Source: DATFDN01 sp963818885 (GTDB taxonomy: Bacteria > Pseudomonadota > Alphaproteobacteria > Acetobacterales > Acetobacteraceae). Taken from it: a stretch of 64,000 bases of DNA. Below are positions 41,932 to 50,889 of the stretch, one piece after another. Location: the NCBI GenBank assembly GCA_963818885.1, contig CAWFTP010000003.1:1054001-1118000 (forward strand). Direction: 5' to 3'. The notes below the pieces were generated by a model. The model was not told the DNA's origin. It was given only the letters and a program-made list of their open reading frames with translations, and made no database searches. The first letter of the stretch is position 1; every line of letters starts with the position of its first letter. The position numbers were made by a program, and so were the translations under genes.

Positions 41932-44555
41932 GCGAAGGCAACGATCAGGACACGACGAAGGGGCGGCTCTCGCTGCGTCCCGCCGGACGGCTGGAGCTCG
42001 GCCGCACTGTTGATGCCGGCTCGGTCCGCCAGAGCTTCAGCCACGGCCGCTCCAAGGTGGTGCAGGTGGAGGTGCGCAAGAAGCGCGCCCCTGGCGCCGC
42101 GCCGGCAGCGGGCGGGGCGCCTGGGGCCGCAACAGCCCCCACAGCCCGGGCGCCGGCGTCCGGGCGGCCCGGCGCGCCCGCACGGGCGCTGACCGCAACC
42201 GAGCTCGCCGCCCGCCAGCGCGCCCTGGTCGAGCAGCAGCGCGATAGCGCCCGCCGTGAGGCGGAGCAGCGTGAGCAGGAGAAGATCTCGATCCTCTCCG
42301 CCGCCGAAGAGGCGCGCCGGCGCGAGGAAGAGGCCCGCCGTGCCGCCGAGGACGAGGCGCAGCGCGAGGCCGAGCGTGAGAAGGCCGAGGAGCAGGCGCG
42401 TCGCCGGGCCGAGGCGGAAGCGGAAGCCAAGGCGCGCGAGCCGCAGGGCCACGAGGCTCCCGCCGCTGCTGCCCCTAACGACAGGAAGGCCCCGGCCACC
42501 CCTGTCCCGGCACGGCCCGGCACACCGGTGACCGAGACCCTGCGCCTGAAGACGCGCACCGACGAGGACGACGACTCCCGCGTTGTTCGCCGTCCGGGCC
42601 TCGGTCTGCCGGCGCGCCGGCCCGGCGTCCCGGTTCCCAAGCGCGGCACCGATCATCGCCGGCCGGGGCGGATCGACGTGCAGGCGGCGATCGAGGGGGA
42701 GGACGAGAAGGTCCGCAGCCTCGCCTCCGTGCGCCGCCAGCGCGAGCGCGAGCGGCGCCAAACCGAGCTCGAGATGCTGCGCTCCGACCAGGTGAAGGTC
42801 GTGCGCGACGTGGTGCTGCCGGAGCAGATCACCGTGCAGGAGCTGGCCGCCCGTATGGCCGCCCGTGCCGCCGACGTGATCAAGGCTCTCATGAAGATGG
42901 GGGTCATGGCGACAGTGACCCAGACGCTCGATGCCGACACCGCTGAGCTGGTCGTCGCGGAGTTCGGCCACCGCTCGCGCCGGGTCGCGGAGAGCGACGT
43001 TGAGATCGGCCTGGAAGGTAGCGCCGATACCGATGCGGACATGCTGCCACGCCCGCCGGTCGTCACCGTCATGGGTCACGTCGACCATGGCAAGACCTCG
43101 CTGCTCGACGCGCTGCGCTCGGCCGATGTGGCTGCCGGCGAGGCGGGCGGAATCACCCAGCATATCGGTGCCTACCAAGTGGAGCTGGAGAACGGCTCCA
43201 GGGTCACCTTCATCGACACGCCGGGCCACGAGGCGTTCACCGCCATGCGTGCCCGCGGCGCCAGCGTCACCGACATCGTCGTGCTGGTGGTAGCCGCCGA
43301 TGATGGCGTGATGCCGCAGACGATCGAGGCGATCCGCCACGCCAAGGCCGCCGACGTGCCGATCATCGTCGCGATCAACAAGATGGACCGGCCGGACGCC
43401 AACCCCGACCGAGTCCGCAACGAACTGTTGAGCCATGAGATCGTGGTCGAGAAGCTCGGCGGCGAGACCCAGGACGTGGAGGTCTCCGCGACGCAGAAGA
43501 CCGGCCTCGACAAGCTGGTGGAGGCGATCCTGTTGCAGGCCGAAATCCTGGATCTGCGCTCCAATCCCGATCGCTCCGCCGAGGGCACGGTGATCGAGAG
43601 CCGTCTTGACCGCGGGCGCGGTCCGGTGGCGACGATCCTGGTGCAGCGCGGTACCCTGTCGCAGGGCGACATCGTCGTGGCCGGCGCTGAGTGGGGGAAG
43701 GTGCGGGCGATGCTCGACGGCAAGGGCCGCGCTCTCAAGAGCGGTGACCCTTCCACGCCGGTGGAGATCCTGGGCCTCTCCGGCGTCCCCGTCGCGGGCG
43801 AGCCTTTCGTCGTGGTGGAGAACGAAGCCCGCGCGCGCGACATCACCGAGTTCCGCGGCCGCAAGAACCGCGACAAGGCCGCCGCCGGCCACGTCGCGGC
43901 GCGCGGCACGCTCGATGAGATGCTGGCACGCATCCAGGCCGGCGTGCAGAAGGAGGTCGCGTCGGTCATCAAGGCCGACGTGCAAGGCAGCGCGGAGGCG
44001 ATCTCGGCCACCGTGCTCAAACAGGGCTCCGAGGAGGTCCGGGTGCGGGTCCTGCATGCGGGCGTCGGGCAGATCACCGAAAGTGACGTGCAGCTCGCCA
44101 AAGCGTCCGGTGCCGTGGTGCTGGCCTTTAACGTTCGCGCCACGTCCCAGGCGCGCGAGCTCGCGCAGCGCGACGGGGTCGATATCCGCTACTACTCGAT
44201 CATCTACGACGTGGCCGACGATGTGGCGGAACTGGTCCGCGGCAAGACCGCCCCCAAGGCGCGCGAGAGGTTCCTGGGCTACGCCGAGATCCGCAAAGTC
44301 TTCACGATCACCAAGGTCGGCCAGGTCGCCGGCTGCATGATCACCGAGGGACTGGTCCGGCGCGGCGCGGGGGTGCGCGTGCTGCGCGACAACGTCGTGA
44401 TCCACACTGGAGAATTGAGCCAGCTCAAGCGGTTCAAGGACGATGTTCGCGAGGTGGCGCGCGGCTACGAGTGTGGCCTCAGCTTCGCCAACTTCCACGA
44501 TCTCCAGGAAGGCGACGTGGTCGAGTGCTACGAGACGGAGATGGTGCCCGCTTGA
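41928..44555 (+). CDS. infB: Translation initiation factor IF-2
   Basis: 875 residues. A long low-complexity N-terminus (Ala/Pro, then a charged E/R/K stretch at ~100-175), the IF2_N helix (VQELAARMAARAADVIKALMKMGV), then the G domain with VMGHVDHGKTSLLDAL (~residue 380), DTPGHEAF and NKMD, followed by domains II-IV. It brings initiator tRNA to the 30S subunit. The ATGA overlap with ylxR and TTGA overlap with rbfA show tight coupling. Confidence 0.97.
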   Translation: MSEGNDQDTTKGRLSLRPAGRLELGRTVDAGSVRQSFSHGRSKVVQVEVRKKRAPGAAPAAGGAPGAATAPTARAPASGRPGAPARALTATELAARQRALVEQQRDSARREAEQREQEKISILSAAEEARRREEEARRAAEDEAQREAEREKAEEQARRRAEAEAEAKAREPQGHEAPAAAAPNDRKAPATPVPARPGTPVTETLRLKTRTDEDDDSRVVRRPGLGLPARRPGVPVPKRGTDHRRPGRIDVQAAIEGEDEKVRSLASVRRQRERERRQTELEMLRSDQVKVVRDVVLPEQITVQELAARMAARAADVIKALMKMGVMATVTQTLDADTAELVVAEFGHRSRRVAESDVEIGLEGSADTDADMLPRPPVVTVMGHVDHGKTSLLDALRSADVAAGEAGGITQHIGAYQVELENGSRVTFIDTPGHEAFTAMRARGASVTDIVVLVVAADDGVMPQTIEAIRHAKAADVPIIVAINKMDRPDANPDRVRNELLSHEIVVEKLGGETQDVEVSATQKTGLDKLVEAILLQAEILDLRSNPDRSAEGTVIESRLDRGRGPVATILVQRGTLSQGDIVVAGAEWGKVRAMLDGKGRALKSGDPSTPVEILGLSGVPVAGEPFVVVENEARARDITEFRGRKNRDKAAAGHVAARGTLDEMLARIQAGVQKEVASVIKADVQGSAEAISATVLKQGSEEVRVRVLHAGVGQITESDVQLAKASGAVVLAFNVRATSQARELAQRDGVDIRYYSIIYDVADDVAELVRGKTAPKARERFLGYAEIRKVFTITKVGQVAGCMITEGLVRRGAGVRVLRDNVVIHTGELSQLKRFKDDVREVARGYECGLSFANFHDLQEGDVVECYETEMVPA

Positions 44556-44953
44556 CGCGTCCGCCCGCGGCGGGCCCGACCCAGCGCCAGCTTCGGGTCG
44601 GCGAGGAGATCCGGCACGTGCTGGCCGGCATCTTCGCCCGCCGCGAGTTCCGCGACCCCGACCTCGCGGCGGCCGAGATCACCGTGACCGAGGTGCGGAT
44701 CGGCCCCGACCTGCAGCAGGCGACCGTGTTCGTCGCCCGGCTGGGCCGGTCCGACATCGGCTCCCTGCTGCCCGCGCTCGCGCGCGCCATCCCGTACCTG
44801 CGCGGTCAGGTCGCCCACGCGCTGCGTCTGCGCCGGGCCCCCACACTGACGTTCCAGGCGGACCAGGCGCTCGACCGCGCGGCGGGGATCGACCGCCTGC
44901 TCCATTCGCCGGAAGTTGCGCGCGATCTCCTGCCGCCGGAGCCCGAGCCGTAG
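44552..44953 (+). CDS. rbfA: Ribosome-binding factor A
   Basis: 133 residues from TTG 44552, overlapping the infB stop (TTGA). KH-like fold: QRQLRVGEEIRHVLAGIFARREFRDP, ITVTEVRIGPDLQQATVFVARLG and LRLRRAPTLTFQADQALDRAAGIDRLL. It binds the 30S for cold-adapted 16S processing. It ends the operon; a REP-like palindrome follows. Confidence 0.94.
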   Translation: MTRPPAAGPTQRQLRVGEEIRHVLAGIFARREFRDPDLAAAEITVTEVRIGPDLQQATVFVARLGRSDIGSLLPALARAIPYLRGQVAHALRLRRAPTLTFQADQALDRAAGIDRLLHSPEVARDLLPPEPEP

Positions 44954-45009
44954 AGTGGCGCGTCCCTTATATCGAGGGCAAGGGCTCGATGCTCTGGTCG
45001 GTGGAAGAC

Positions 45010-45083
45010 CGTCATCGCGAGGAGCGCAGCGACGAAGCAATCCCTTGCGGGCAGGGGCTTGCTTCGCTGCGCTCGCAATGCTG
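45010..45083. repeat. REP-like palindrome
   Basis: The sequence holds the arms GCGCAGCGACGAAGCAA and TTGCTTCGCTGCGC around a short centre, a structure typical of dispersed intergenic REP elements in alphaproteobacteria. On the minus strand it forms the last ~25 codons of the extended substrate-binding-protein gene. Confidence 0.7.
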
Positions 45084-46388
45084 GGAGGGCAGCCCCCCGA
45101 CGGCATCTACGTGCCAGACTGGGATGCTGACCATCCAGCAAAGGAGACCGTCCGCAATGGAAGCTAGCATGATTGGCCTGGACATCGCCGAGGAGGCCGT
45201 CCGTACATGACGGCTCGTGGTGTCAGTACCGACATGGCCGAACTCTTCGACCGGCACCCACGCACCGTCCTTCACCACGCAGAGGAACGAGGCGTTCGAT
45301 CCCAGGTGCTTGTCCGGCCCGAAGCTGAAGGGCGGCGAGCCGAAGATGTCGCGGTAGTCCTTGATCGCCTCCATGCCCTTGATGAAGCCCTGGGTCGTCA
45401 GGTCCTTGCCGGCGTTCTGCAGCGCGAGCACGGTGATCTTGGCACCCGTGTAGCCGATCTCGGCGGCGAAGTTCGGGTCCTTGCCGAAGCGCTGCTTGTA
45501 CTCGGTCACGAAGGCATGCACCTTCGGGTCGGTGCTGTCGGGATGCACGAACAGCAGCGGCGTCATCGAGTAGAAGCCGTTGTTCACGCCTCCAGGCGCC
45601 GCCGCCACCGCCTCGTCATAGCTCGCCGCCTGCCCCATCATGTCGACGTTCCAGCCGGTCTTGCGCACCGCCGCGATGATCTGGTTGGTGTCGCGCACGA
45701 TCCCGCCCACCACGATGAGGTCGCAATTGGCGTCATGCACCTTGGCCACCGCGGCGCTGAAGTCGACATCGGTCGGCTTGTGCAGCGTCAGCGCCGCCAG
45801 CTCCATGTGTAGCGCCTTCAGCTCGTCCTTCACCCCGTCCATCACGTCGCGACCGAAATCGGTGTCCTCCGACATCGCGCAGACCGTCTTCTTGTGGCGC
45901 TGCTCGACGAAATACTTCACCCCGGCGCGCACCTGGTCGTAGTACGACGCGGCCAGCGCGAACTTGTACGGGCTGAACGGCGTGTACATCGACCGTGCCG
46001 AGGTCAGTGGGAACACGTTCGGCACCTGCGCCTTGATCTGCATCGGCATCGTCGCGTTGTTCATCGGCGTGCCGGCGTTGGCGACCTGGATGAACACGTG
46101 GTCCTGGTTGAGCAGCTTGTTCTCCGCCTGCACCGAGCGCGGCACCTGGTACTGGTTGTCTTCCACGATGTAATTGATCTTGCGGCCGTTGATGCCACCC
46201 GCCTTGTTCACCTCGTCGAAGACCATCCGCCACGCATTGGAGTTGTTGACGCCCCACATCGCGGTCACGCCGGACAGGTCGGTGTAGGTTCCGATCTTGA
46301 CCTCGGTCGGACTCACGCCCTGATTTTCGGCGCCGATCGCCGGCGCAGCGACGAGCAGGGCCAGCGCGCTAACCAGAAGTGTCCTCAT
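45012..46388 (-). CDS. Branched-chain amino acid-type ABC transporter substrate-binding protein, with aberrant C-terminus
   Basis: 458 residues. Signal peptide MRTLLVSALALLVAAPAIGA, then a Leu/Ile/Val-type binding fold (EVKIGTYTDLSGVTAMWGV, FDEVNKAGGINGRKINYIVEDNQ, DLIVVGGIVRDTNQIIAAVRKTGW). It delivers substrate to LivHMGF. Family sequence appears to end near VPVEEFGHV (about 45235). The last ~65 residues translate the IS110-like remnant and the REP palindrome (SQHCERSEASP is a translated REP), so the original 3' end was replaced. Function may survive because the two lobes are complete. Confidence 0.9.
   Translation of the reverse strand: MRTLLVSALALLVAAPAIGAENQGVSPTEVKIGTYTDLSGVTAMWGVNNSNAWRMVFDEVNKAGGINGRKINYIVEDNQYQVPRSVQAENKLLNQDHVFIQVANAGTPMNNATMPMQIKAQVPNVFPLTSARSMYTPFSPYKFALAASYYDQVRAGVKYFVEQRHKKTVCAMSEDTDFGRDVMDGVKDELKALHMELAALTLHKPTDVDFSAAVAKVHDANCDLIVVGGIVRDTNQIIAAVRKTGWNVDMMGQAASYDEAVAAAPGGVNNGFYSMTPLLFVHPDSTDPKVHAFVTEYKQRFGKDPNFAAEIGYTGAKITVLALQNAGKDLTTQGFIKGMEAIKDYRDIFGSPPFSFGPDKHLGSNASFLCVVKDGAWVPVEEFGHVGTDTTSRHVRTASSAMSRPIMLASIADGLLCWMVSIPVWHVDAVGGLPSQHCERSEASPCPQGIASSLRSSR
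45157..45210 (+). pseudogene. Possible 5' remnant of an IS110-type transposase gene
   Basis: An AAGGAGA site precedes ATG 45157, which encodes MEASMIGLDIAEEAVRT before a stop. The MxxxxIGLDIA start is what IS110-family transposases have at the first catalytic Asp (GLDIAK). Everything after ~11 residues is gone. The similarity is short, so the assignment is tentative. It lies at the junction with the substrate-binding-protein gene. Confidence 0.35.
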
Positions 46389-46419
46389 TGCTTCCTCCTC
46401 TTGCCTTATTCGCTCAGTA

Positions 46420-48159
46420 TCAGGCGTTGCCGTACATTTCCTCTATCAAGCTGCGGTATTTCTCGCCAACAACTCCACGCCGCAGCTTCATCACCGGGGA
46501 GAGTTCCGGATCCTCGGGCTCGAGGCGCTGCTCGATCAAACGGAACGCGGGGATGCGCGCCCCGTGCTGCGCGCCGAGGCGCTCGATCTCGGTGCCGATC
46601 AGTCCGCGCACCTGCTCGGTCCGAACCAAGGTCGCGAAGCTGGTGAACGTGACGCTGTTGGCATGTGCCCATTTCTCGACCGCATCGTGGTCGACCATCA
46701 CCAGGCACGACAGATGCGCCCGCTGATCGCCAAGCAGCATGGCATCGGCAATGTAGGGAGAGAGCTTGAGCTCCTTCTCGATCGCGGCCGCCGCGACGGC
46801 CGTGCCGTCGGCTGTCGTGATGACTTCCTGGCGCCGGCCCGCCACCGCGAGCGTTTCATTGCTCAGCGCGCCGATATCCCCGGTGTGCAGCCAGCCGTCG
46901 CGCAGCGCGCGCGCGGTCTCCTCGGGCCGGTTCCAGTAGCCCATGAAAACATGCGCGCCGCGCACCAGCACCTCGTCGTCCGGCACCACGATCTCGGCGT
47001 GCGGCACCGGCCGCCCGTCGAGCGCTGCGAGCCCGGCGGACTCCGTCTGCCCATAGATCTCGGTAAGCTCGATCCCGAACGCGGCGAACCAGCGGATCAG
47101 CTCGGCCGAGACGGGCGCACCGCCGATCAGCGCGATGCGCAAACGGTCGAGCCCAAGCTCGCGGCGCGCATTGCGCAGCACCAGCCAGCTCAGCGCGCCG
47201 GCCTCGAACGCGGTCCAGGCGGAGCGCCGCTCCATGCGCCGCCGCCCCGCCGCCATAGCCCAGCGAATCAGCGTGCGTTGCAGGAACGTCGCGTCGGCCA
47301 TGCCCAGGCTGATGCGCGTATGGAACCGCTCCCAGATATGTGGCGTCGCCAGCAACACCGTCGGGCGGACCTCCTGGAGGTTCGCCGCCACGGTGTCGAG
47401 GCTCTCCACGTAGTTACCGACCACGCGCGTGTAGAGCGAGAGATACAGCCCGAGCACGCGCTCCATGACGTGGCCCATCGGCATGAAGACCAGCCGCTGG
47501 TCGGCCTCCGTCTGCCCGAGCAGCGACGCGGCGTTGCTGACCTGTGCGAGGATATTGGCGTGGCTCAGCATCACGCCCTTGGGGCCGCCCGTCGTACCGG
47601 CGGTGAAGATCAACACGCTGAGCTGTTCGGGTCGAATGGCCTCGATCCCCGCCTCCCATTCGCGGCTGTGACGCGAATCATGCCCCTCGCCGCGGACGAG
47701 GAACGCCTCCAGGCTCTCGCACATCGGATCGGTCAGCTCGCGCAGGCCCTTCATGTCGAAGACGACGATGCGCTCGAGCGTCGGGCAGGAGTCGCGGACC
47801 CGCAGCGCCTTGTCGAGCTGCTCCTCGTTCTCGACGAACAGCACCCGCGCGCCGCAGTCGCGCACGATCTCGTCAAGCAGCTCGGGCCCGGTGCTCGCAT
47901 AGATGCCGACCGCGACGCCGCCCGCGCCCTGGATGCCGAGGTCCGCGTATACCCATTCGGGCCGGGTTTCGGACAGCACGCAGGCACGATCGCCCGGCGC
48001 GAACCCGTCGGCTCGCAGCGCCTGGCCGATCGCGCGCATCCGCCGCCCAAGGTCGCTCCAGGTGACCGTCTGCCAGATCCCGCGCTGCTTCTCGCGCATG
48101 ATCGGCCGTTCGGCGTACGCGACCACACGCTCCCACACCATCGCGGGAATGCTGGTCAT
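46420..48159 (-). CDS. AMP-dependent acyl-CoA synthetase/ligase
   Basis: 579 residues from ATG 48159. ANL-family motifs: LIFTAGTTGGPKGVMLSHANI (P-loop; the usual SGTTG reads AGTTG), then LTEIYGQTESAG, and DGWLHTGDIGAL. It activates a carboxylic acid as acyl-CoA, probably long-chain or aromatic. It overlaps livF by ATGA and lies between the permease/ATPase genes and the binding-protein gene, suggesting the transporter imports an acid that is at once converted to its CoA ester. Confidence 0.92.
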   Translation of the reverse strand: MTSIPAMVWERVVAYAERPIMREKQRGIWQTVTWSDLGRRMRAIGQALRADGFAPGDRACVLSETRPEWVYADLGIQGAGGVAVGIYASTGPELLDEIVRDCGARVLFVENEEQLDKALRVRDSCPTLERIVVFDMKGLRELTDPMCESLEAFLVRGEGHDSRHSREWEAGIEAIRPEQLSVLIFTAGTTGGPKGVMLSHANILAQVSNAASLLGQTEADQRLVFMPMGHVMERVLGLYLSLYTRVVGNYVESLDTVAANLQEVRPTVLLATPHIWERFHTRISLGMADATFLQRTLIRWAMAAGRRRMERRSAWTAFEAGALSWLVLRNARRELGLDRLRIALIGGAPVSAELIRWFAAFGIELTEIYGQTESAGLAALDGRPVPHAEIVVPDDEVLVRGAHVFMGYWNRPEETARALRDGWLHTGDIGALSNETLAVAGRRQEVITTADGTAVAAAAIEKELKLSPYIADAMLLGDQRAHLSCLVMVDHDAVEKWAHANSVTFTSFATLVRTEQVRGLIGTEIERLGAQHGARIPAFRLIEQRLEPEDPELSPVMKLRRGVVGEKYRSLIEEMYGNA

Positions 48160-48926
48160 CGCCACAGCTTCTTGCGCTTCCAGCGGCGCTGCCCGCGCAC
48201 GCTCGATTCCTTCTGGCCCAGATAGAACTCCTTGATGTCCTCCTTCTCCATCAGCGCCGCGCAATCGTCCTGCATGACGATCCGGCCGACCTCGATCACA
48301 TAGCCGTAGTCGGCGGTCTTCAGCGCGACATGCGCGTTCTGCTCGACGACCAGGATGGCGACACCCTGCTCCTGGTTGATACGCTTGATGATGCCGAAGA
48401 TCTGCGTGACCAGAATGGGTGACAGGCCGAGCGAGGGCTCGTCCAGCAGCAGCAGCTTGGGCTTGCCCATCAACGCCCGGCTGATCGCCAGCATCTGCTG
48501 CTGCCCGCCCGAGAGCAGCCCCGCCCGCTGGCTCGCGCGCTCCTTCAGCATCGGGAAATAGTCGAAGCACATCTCGATGTCGCGCGGAATGTCATGATCG
48601 CGGCGCGCATAGGCGCCCATGATCAGGTTCTCGCGCACGGTCAGCAACGGAAAGACCTCGCGCCCCTCGGGGACATGGCAGATGCCCATGCGCACGACCT
48701 TGTCGGGCGGCATCCCGCGCAGCTCGTTGCCCTCGAAACGGATGTGCCCGCGCTCGGGGTTCAGAACGCCCGAGATCGTGCGCAGCACCGTCGTCTTCCC
48801 CGCCCCGTTCGCGCCCAGCACGGCGACGATGCCGCCCTTCGGCACCTGCAGGCTGATGCCGCGGATCGCCTGGATCGGCCCGTAATAGGTCTCGATTCCG
48901 CCGACGGAGAGCAGGGGTTCGGTCAT
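48156..48926 (-). CDS. livF: ABC transporter ATP-binding protein LivF
   Basis: 256 residues from ATG 48926. Walker A GANGAGKTT, signature LSGGQQQMLAISRALM, Walker B KLLLLDEPSLGL and H-loop-like VEQNA. The LivF-type layout is clear. Partner of LivG; the spacer upstream is a long palindromic element. Confidence 0.93.
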   Translation of the reverse strand: MTEPLLSVGGIETYYGPIQAIRGISLQVPKGGIVAVLGANGAGKTTVLRTISGVLNPERGHIRFEGNELRGMPPDKVVRMGICHVPEGREVFPLLTVRENLIMGAYARRDHDIPRDIEMCFDYFPMLKERASQRAGLLSGGQQQMLAISRALMGKPKLLLLDEPSLGLSPILVTQIFGIIKRINQEQGVAILVVEQNAHVALKTADYGYVIEVGRIVMQDDCAALMEKEDIKEFYLGQKESSVRGQRRWKRKKLWR

Positions 48927-48936
48927 GCCGGGCTGT

Positions 48937-49033
48937 GCCCCCACCTCCCCCAGCCCCTCCACCCCTCGGGGCGGAGGGGAGGTGAACTCCCTCTTCGCCC
49001 TTTAGGGCGGAGAGAGGCGGGGTGAGGTGGGGG
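48937..49033. repeat. Nested palindromic intergenic element
   Basis: Outer arms CCCCCACCTC and GAGGTGGGGG enclose two smaller G/C-rich inverted repeats (around CCCCTCGGGG and CGCCCTTTAGGGCG). It fills the 118-bp gap between livG and livF. It looks like a dispersed element, although I see only this copy. Confidence 0.6.
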
Positions 49034-49044
49034 AAACACCCGGA

Positions 49045-49812
49045 TCACCCCTCCCCTCCGATATACGCCCGCACCACCTCCGGGTGCGTCTGCACCTCGC
49101 GCGGCGAGCCGACCGCCATCACCCGTCCGTAGTTCAGCGCCAGCACGCGGTCGGAGACCGCGCTCACCAGGCTCATGTCGTGCTCGACCATGATGATGGT
49201 GATGCCGAGGTCCTGCTTGATATCCTCGATCCAGTAGCCCATCCCCTCGGTCTCCTCGACATTGAGGCCGGAGGACGGCTCGTCGAGCAGCAGCAGCTTG
49301 GGCTCGGTGCATAACGCGCGGCCGAGCTCCACCACCTTGCGTACCCCGTACGGCAGGCTGCCGATCAGCGTGTGGCGGTAGCGCTGCAGGCCGAGGAAGG
49401 CGATCACGTCCTCCGCCCGCTCGCGGTGCACCAGCTCGTCGCGCTTCGCACCCGGCAGGAAGCAGATTTGCGACAGGACGTTCGCCCGCACGTGGCAATG
49501 GCAGCCGATCAGCAGGTTCTGCAGCACCGAGGCGTTCTGGAACAGCTCGATGTTCTGGAACGTGCGCGCGATCCCGAGCCCCGCGATCCGGTGCGGCGGC
49601 ACCGCGGTGATGTCGTGGCCCTGGAACATCAGCTTGCCCGAGGTCGGCTGATAGATGCGGCTGATCAGGTTGAAGATCGTGGTCTTGCCGGCCCCGTTCG
49701 GCCCGATGATGGAGAACACCTCGCCCTCCCGCACCTCGAAGCTGACCGCATCGACGGCGCGGATGCCGCCGAACTGCACGGACAGCTCCTTGGCGCTGAA
49801 CATCACGCCCAT
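49045..49812 (-). CDS. livG: ABC transporter ATP-binding protein LivG
   Basis: 255 residues from ATG 49812, overlapping the livM stop (ATGA). Walker A GPNGAGKTT, Walker B KLLLLDEPSSGLN, H-loop IIMVEHDMSLV, and the signature region reads LPYGVRKVVELGRAL, as usual in LivG. It pairs with LivF. An alternative start is ATG 49803 (MFSAKEL). Confidence 0.93.
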   Translation of the reverse strand: MGVMFSAKELSVQFGGIRAVDAVSFEVREGEVFSIIGPNGAGKTTIFNLISRIYQPTSGKLMFQGHDITAVPPHRIAGLGIARTFQNIELFQNASVLQNLLIGCHCHVRANVLSQICFLPGAKRDELVHRERAEDVIAFLGLQRYRHTLIGSLPYGVRKVVELGRALCTEPKLLLLDEPSSGLNVEETEGMGYWIEDIKQDLGITIIMVEHDMSLVSAVSDRVLALNYGRVMAVGSPREVQTHPEVVRAYIGGEG

Positions 49813-50885
49813 CACACTCGCTCCGAGCGTGTGTAGGTGCGCTGGCGGCGGAACATGGAGCGCCGGTATAGCGGAAAAGCCTGGAAATAGGCTTTCGTCT
49901 TCAGCCATCTCCCGTAAATTCCGGCCGGCTCGAACAGGATCACCAGGACCAGGATCAGCCCGAAGATCGATGGCTCAAGCCCCGGCAGGTGGGCGATCTT
50001 GGCGGGGAGATAGTCGCGCACGATCGCGATCGCCTGCGGCAGCAGCCGCACGAACAGCGCCCCGAAGATCACCCCGTGCAAGGAGCCGATGCCGCCCACG
50101 AAGATGATCGTCAGGAACTGGATCGATAGCAGGATGTCGAAGGAATCGGGCGCCAGGAAGTTCACGTAATGCGCGAACAGCGCGCCCGCCATCCCGGTCA
50201 GGAAGGCGGCGACCGCGAAGCTGATCGTCTTGTACAGCGCGAGGTGGATGCCCATGCTCTGCGCCGAGATTTCCAAATCGCGGATCGCGACCAGCGCGCG
50301 TCCTAGTGGGGTGCGAAGGATGTTGCAGGCGATCCACAGCGCGAAGATCAGCACTACCAGCGAGGCGTAATACACGCCCGTCGCACCCTGGATCTGCACG
50401 CCCAGAATGGACGGTGTCGGCACCGGCATCCCGTCGAAGCCGTGCGTCACGCTGTCCCACTTCTCCAGCACCGTCGCCACGATCTGCCCGAAGGCGAGCG
50501 TCGCGATCGCGAGATAGAGCCCGCTCATGCGCAAGGTCGGGATGCCGATTGCGATCCCCGCGATGCCGGCAAGCACACCCGACATCGGCAGGGTCACGGC
50601 GAACGGCCAGCCGGCGGTCAGCAGGATGGCCTCGGTATAGGCGCCGATGCCCAGGAACGCGGCGTGGCCCAGATTGACGAGCCCGGTATAGCCGGTCAGC
50701 AGCATCAGCCCGACGCCGGCGATCGCGAAGATGAACACCGCGCCCAGCTCGCCGATGTAGAACGTGCCCAGCACGAAGGGCAGCACGAGCATCACGACGA
50801 TGAGCAGCCCGTACCAAAAGAGATCGCCCGAATGGCGCCAGATCGTCAGGTCCTGCGTGTAGTTGGTCTTGAGCAGGTAGCGCAT
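49812..50885 (-). CDS. livM: Branched-chain amino acid-type ABC permease LivM
   Basis: 357 residues with about nine hydrophobic segments; LTGYTGLVNLGHAAFLGIGAY and LTIIFVGGIGSLHGVIFGA are LivM signatures. Four bases separate it from livH. The C-terminus is basic and overlaps livG. Confidence 0.93.
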   Translation of the reverse strand: MRYLLKTNYTQDLTIWRHSGDLFWYGLLIVVMLVLPFVLGTFYIGELGAVFIFAIAGVGLMLLTGYTGLVNLGHAAFLGIGAYTEAILLTAGWPFAVTLPMSGVLAGIAGIAIGIPTLRMSGLYLAIATLAFGQIVATVLEKWDSVTHGFDGMPVPTPSILGVQIQGATGVYYASLVVLIFALWIACNILRTPLGRALVAIRDLEISAQSMGIHLALYKTISFAVAAFLTGMAGALFAHYVNFLAPDSFDILLSIQFLTIIFVGGIGSLHGVIFGALFVRLLPQAIAIVRDYLPAKIAHLPGLEPSIFGLILVLVILFEPAGIYGRWLKTKAYFQAFPLYRRSMFRRQRTYTRSERV

Positions 50886-50889
50886 CGGC

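Noticed and set aside
41484..44498. A ~1000-codon open frame antisense to infB
   Set aside because: It is a shadow of high-G+C codon usage. The plus strand carries an unmistakable infB and ylxR, and the antisense translation shows no domain.
46564..48225. Long plus-strand frame antisense to the acyl-CoA ligase
   Set aside because: No family features, whereas the minus strand has full ANL motifs.
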